From Desulfobacterales bacterium (lineage in GTDB: Bacteria; Desulfobacterota; Desulfobacteria; Desulfobacterales; Desulfobacteraceae), in assembly GCA_022361135.1 (NCBI GenBank), contig JAKSBM010000579.1:1-5795 (forward strand): DNA of 5,795 bases, written 5' to 3'. Below, in pieces: positions 4,406 to 5,795 of this stretch (positions are counted from its first letter, which is position 1; each line of letters begins with the position of its first letter). The notes below the pieces were generated by a model. That model was not told the origin of the DNA. It saw only the letters and a list, made by a program, of their open reading frames with translations, and did not search any database. A program made the position numbers and the translations under genes.

Positions 4406-5795
4406 TTAATATGCCTTGGCAAAGAGGACACGCTTCTTGCTGGGCTTGCCGCAGCAGATACAGGTGCCGTCTTCTTCGGGGCTGTCAAAGGGAATACATC
4501 GGATGGTCACGGAAAGATCGGATTTGATCTTTTCTTCACAGGCCCCGTCTCCACACCAGTGGGACATGGCAAAGGCGCCGTTTTTATGGCCCTTGGCTTT
4601 TTTATACAGGCTGTAGAACTCATCCTTGTCATCGATGGTAAAGGTGTTGTCCTTCTGGAACTTCAGGGCCTTCTGGAAGAGGCCGTCCTGGATTTCGTCC
4701 AGGATGTCGGTGAAGGAATTGATGAATTCATCCCGGTCCATGGACTGTTTCTTTCCGGCATCCCGGCGGGCCATGAACACGGCATTGTTTTCAATGTCAC
4801 GGGGACCGATTTCCACCCGCAGGGGGATCCCCTTTTTCACCCATTCCCAGCCCCGGGCACCGCCGATGTCGCGGTCGTCAATCTCCACCACCACCTTGCG
4901 GCCGTGGTAGGTCAAATCGGAGAGGGAGGCTTTCAGGGCCTGGGCGCTTTCCAGGGTGGCGGAATTGTCCGCCCCTTTTTTCACGATGGGCAGGATCACC
5001 ACGTGGGCCGGGGCCACACGGGGGGGAACAACCAGACCGTCGTCGTCGGAATGGATCATGATCATGCCGCCGATCATCCGGGTGGAAACCCCCCAGGAGG
5101 TGGTCCAGGCATACTCTTCCTTGCCTTCTTCGTTCTGGAACTTGATCCCTGAACCCTTGGCAAAATTCTGGCCCAGGAAATGGGAAGTACCGGCCTGGAG
5201 GGCACGTCTATCCTGCATCATGGCTTCAATGCAAGTGGTATCATCGGCTCCGGGGAAGCGTTCGGATTCCGACTCCTGTCCCTTGACCACGGGCATGGCC
5301 AGACAGTCTTCCACAAAGCGGGTGTATACTTCCAGCATCTGCAGGGTCCGTTCCTGGGCCTCTTCCTTGGTGGCATGGGCGGTATGGCCTTCCTGCCACA
5401 GGAATTCAGATGTTCTCAGGAACATGCGGGTCCGCATTTCCCAACGCACCACATTGGCCCACTGGTTCAGGAGGATGGGCAGATCCCGGTAGGAAGAGGT
5501 CCATTTGGCCAGGGATTCGCCGATGATGGTTTCGGAGGTGGGACGGACAATGAGGGGTTCGGCCAGTTCACCGGCGGGCACCAACTTCCCGCCTTCACCC
5601 GGTTCCAAACGATGGTGGGTGACCACGGCACATTCCTTGGCAAAGCCTTCCACGTGCTCGGCTTCCTTCTCCAGGTAGGAGAGGGGGATGAACAGCGGGA
5701 AGTAGGCGTTTTTCACGCCGGTTTCCTTAAACATGGCATCCATCTGGCTCTGGATGTTTTCCCAGACGGCAAAGCCCCAGGGTTTCATGACCATG
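4406..5795 (-). CDS. proS: Prolyl-tRNA synthetase, type 3 (archaeal/eukaryote-like), N-terminus missing
   Basis: The enzyme attaches proline to tRNA-Pro in the cytoplasm. The window holds 462 residues to a TAA stop. The first visible MVMKPWGFAVWENIQ lies inside the conserved start of the catalytic core, so a few tens of residues lie beyond base 5795 and the visible ATGs are internal. Class II features are RPTSET (84-89), motif 2 around RWEMRTRMFLRTSEF (117-131), WQEGHTAH (133-140), and the motif 3 region RMIGGMIMIHSDDDGLVVPP (239-258). The anticodon-binding domain begins at APAHVVILPI (261-270). A C-terminal zinc-binding domain follows, with C414, C419, C445 and C448, ending in LFAKAY. Only about 110 residues separate motifs 2 and 3, so the editing (INS) domain of E. 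coli-type ProRS is absent. Together these mark the type 3 form found in archaea, eukaryotes and some bacteria. It is the upstream gene of the rel operon. Confidence 0.97.
   Translation of the reverse strand, partial: MVMKPWGFAVWENIQSQMDAMFKETGVKNAYFPLFIPLSYLEKEAEHVEGFAKECAVVTHHRLEPGEGGKLVPAGELAEPLIVRPTSETIIGESLAKWTSSYRDLPILLNQWANVVRWEMRTRMFLRTSEFLWQEGHTAHATKEEAQERTLQMLEVYTRFVEDCLAMPVVKGQESESERFPGADDTTCIEAMMQDRRALQAGTSHFLGQNFAKGSGIKFQNEEGKEEYAWTTSWGVSTRMIGGMIMIHSDDDGLVVPPRVAPAHVVILPIVKKGADNSATLESAQALKASLSDLTYHGRKVVVEIDDRDIGGARGWEWVKKGIPLRVEIGPRDIENNAVFMARRDAGKKQSMDRDEFINSFTDILDEIQDGLFQKALKFQKDNTFTIDDKDEFYSLYKKAKGHKNGAFAMSHWCGDGACEEKIKSDLSVTIRCIPFDSPEEDGTCICCGKPSKKRVLFAKAY

Overview
This window looks like ordinary chromosomal housekeeping DNA from a Gram-negative bacterium, most likely a deltaproteobacterium (Desulfobacterota, possibly a Desulfobacterales-type sulfate reducer). 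The reasoning is as follows. A BamD lipoprotein tail implies an outer membrane. The prolyl-tRNA synthetase is the archaeal/eukaryote-like 'type 3' form rather than the E. coli form. The L28 protein is the short, four-cysteine form. The long Rel/SpoT protein resembles deltaproteobacterial ones. The lineage is inferred from remembered family features, not from a search. Base composition and codon style are uniform, and I see no insertion sequence, integrase, phage gene, tRNA, rRNA or CRISPR array.

Layout, left to right. Positions 1-197 (+) hold the C-terminal end of bamD. Positions 284-478 (+) hold rpmB (ribosomal protein L28), which ends at a strong, strand-specific intrinsic terminator (523-564). 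A convergent gene, 590-1909 (-), encodes a PIN-PhoH ATPase and has a good sigma-70-type promoter just upstream (1942-1970, minus strand). A 319-base gap (1910-2228) carries no convincing gene. It does contain a 13-bp palindromic sequence repeated 93 bp apart, several short inverted repeats and a candidate terminator for the next operon. Positions 2229-4385 (-) encode a full-length bifunctional Rel/SpoT-type (p)ppGpp synthetase/hydrolase. Twenty bases upstream of it, 4406-5795 (-) encodes type 3 prolyl-tRNA synthetase, whose N-terminus runs off the window.

How they fit together: proS and rel are almost certainly one transcript. This puts a tRNA-charging enzyme beside the alarmone enzyme that responds to failed charging. 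L28 and the PIN-PhoH protein also belong to the translation/RNA-metabolism theme, but they are separate transcription units. bamD belongs to outer-membrane protein assembly and is probably a neighbour by chance.

I did not find a new system. The points that most deserve a second look are the repeat-bearing gap at 1910-2228 and the possible operator upstream of the PIN-PhoH gene.
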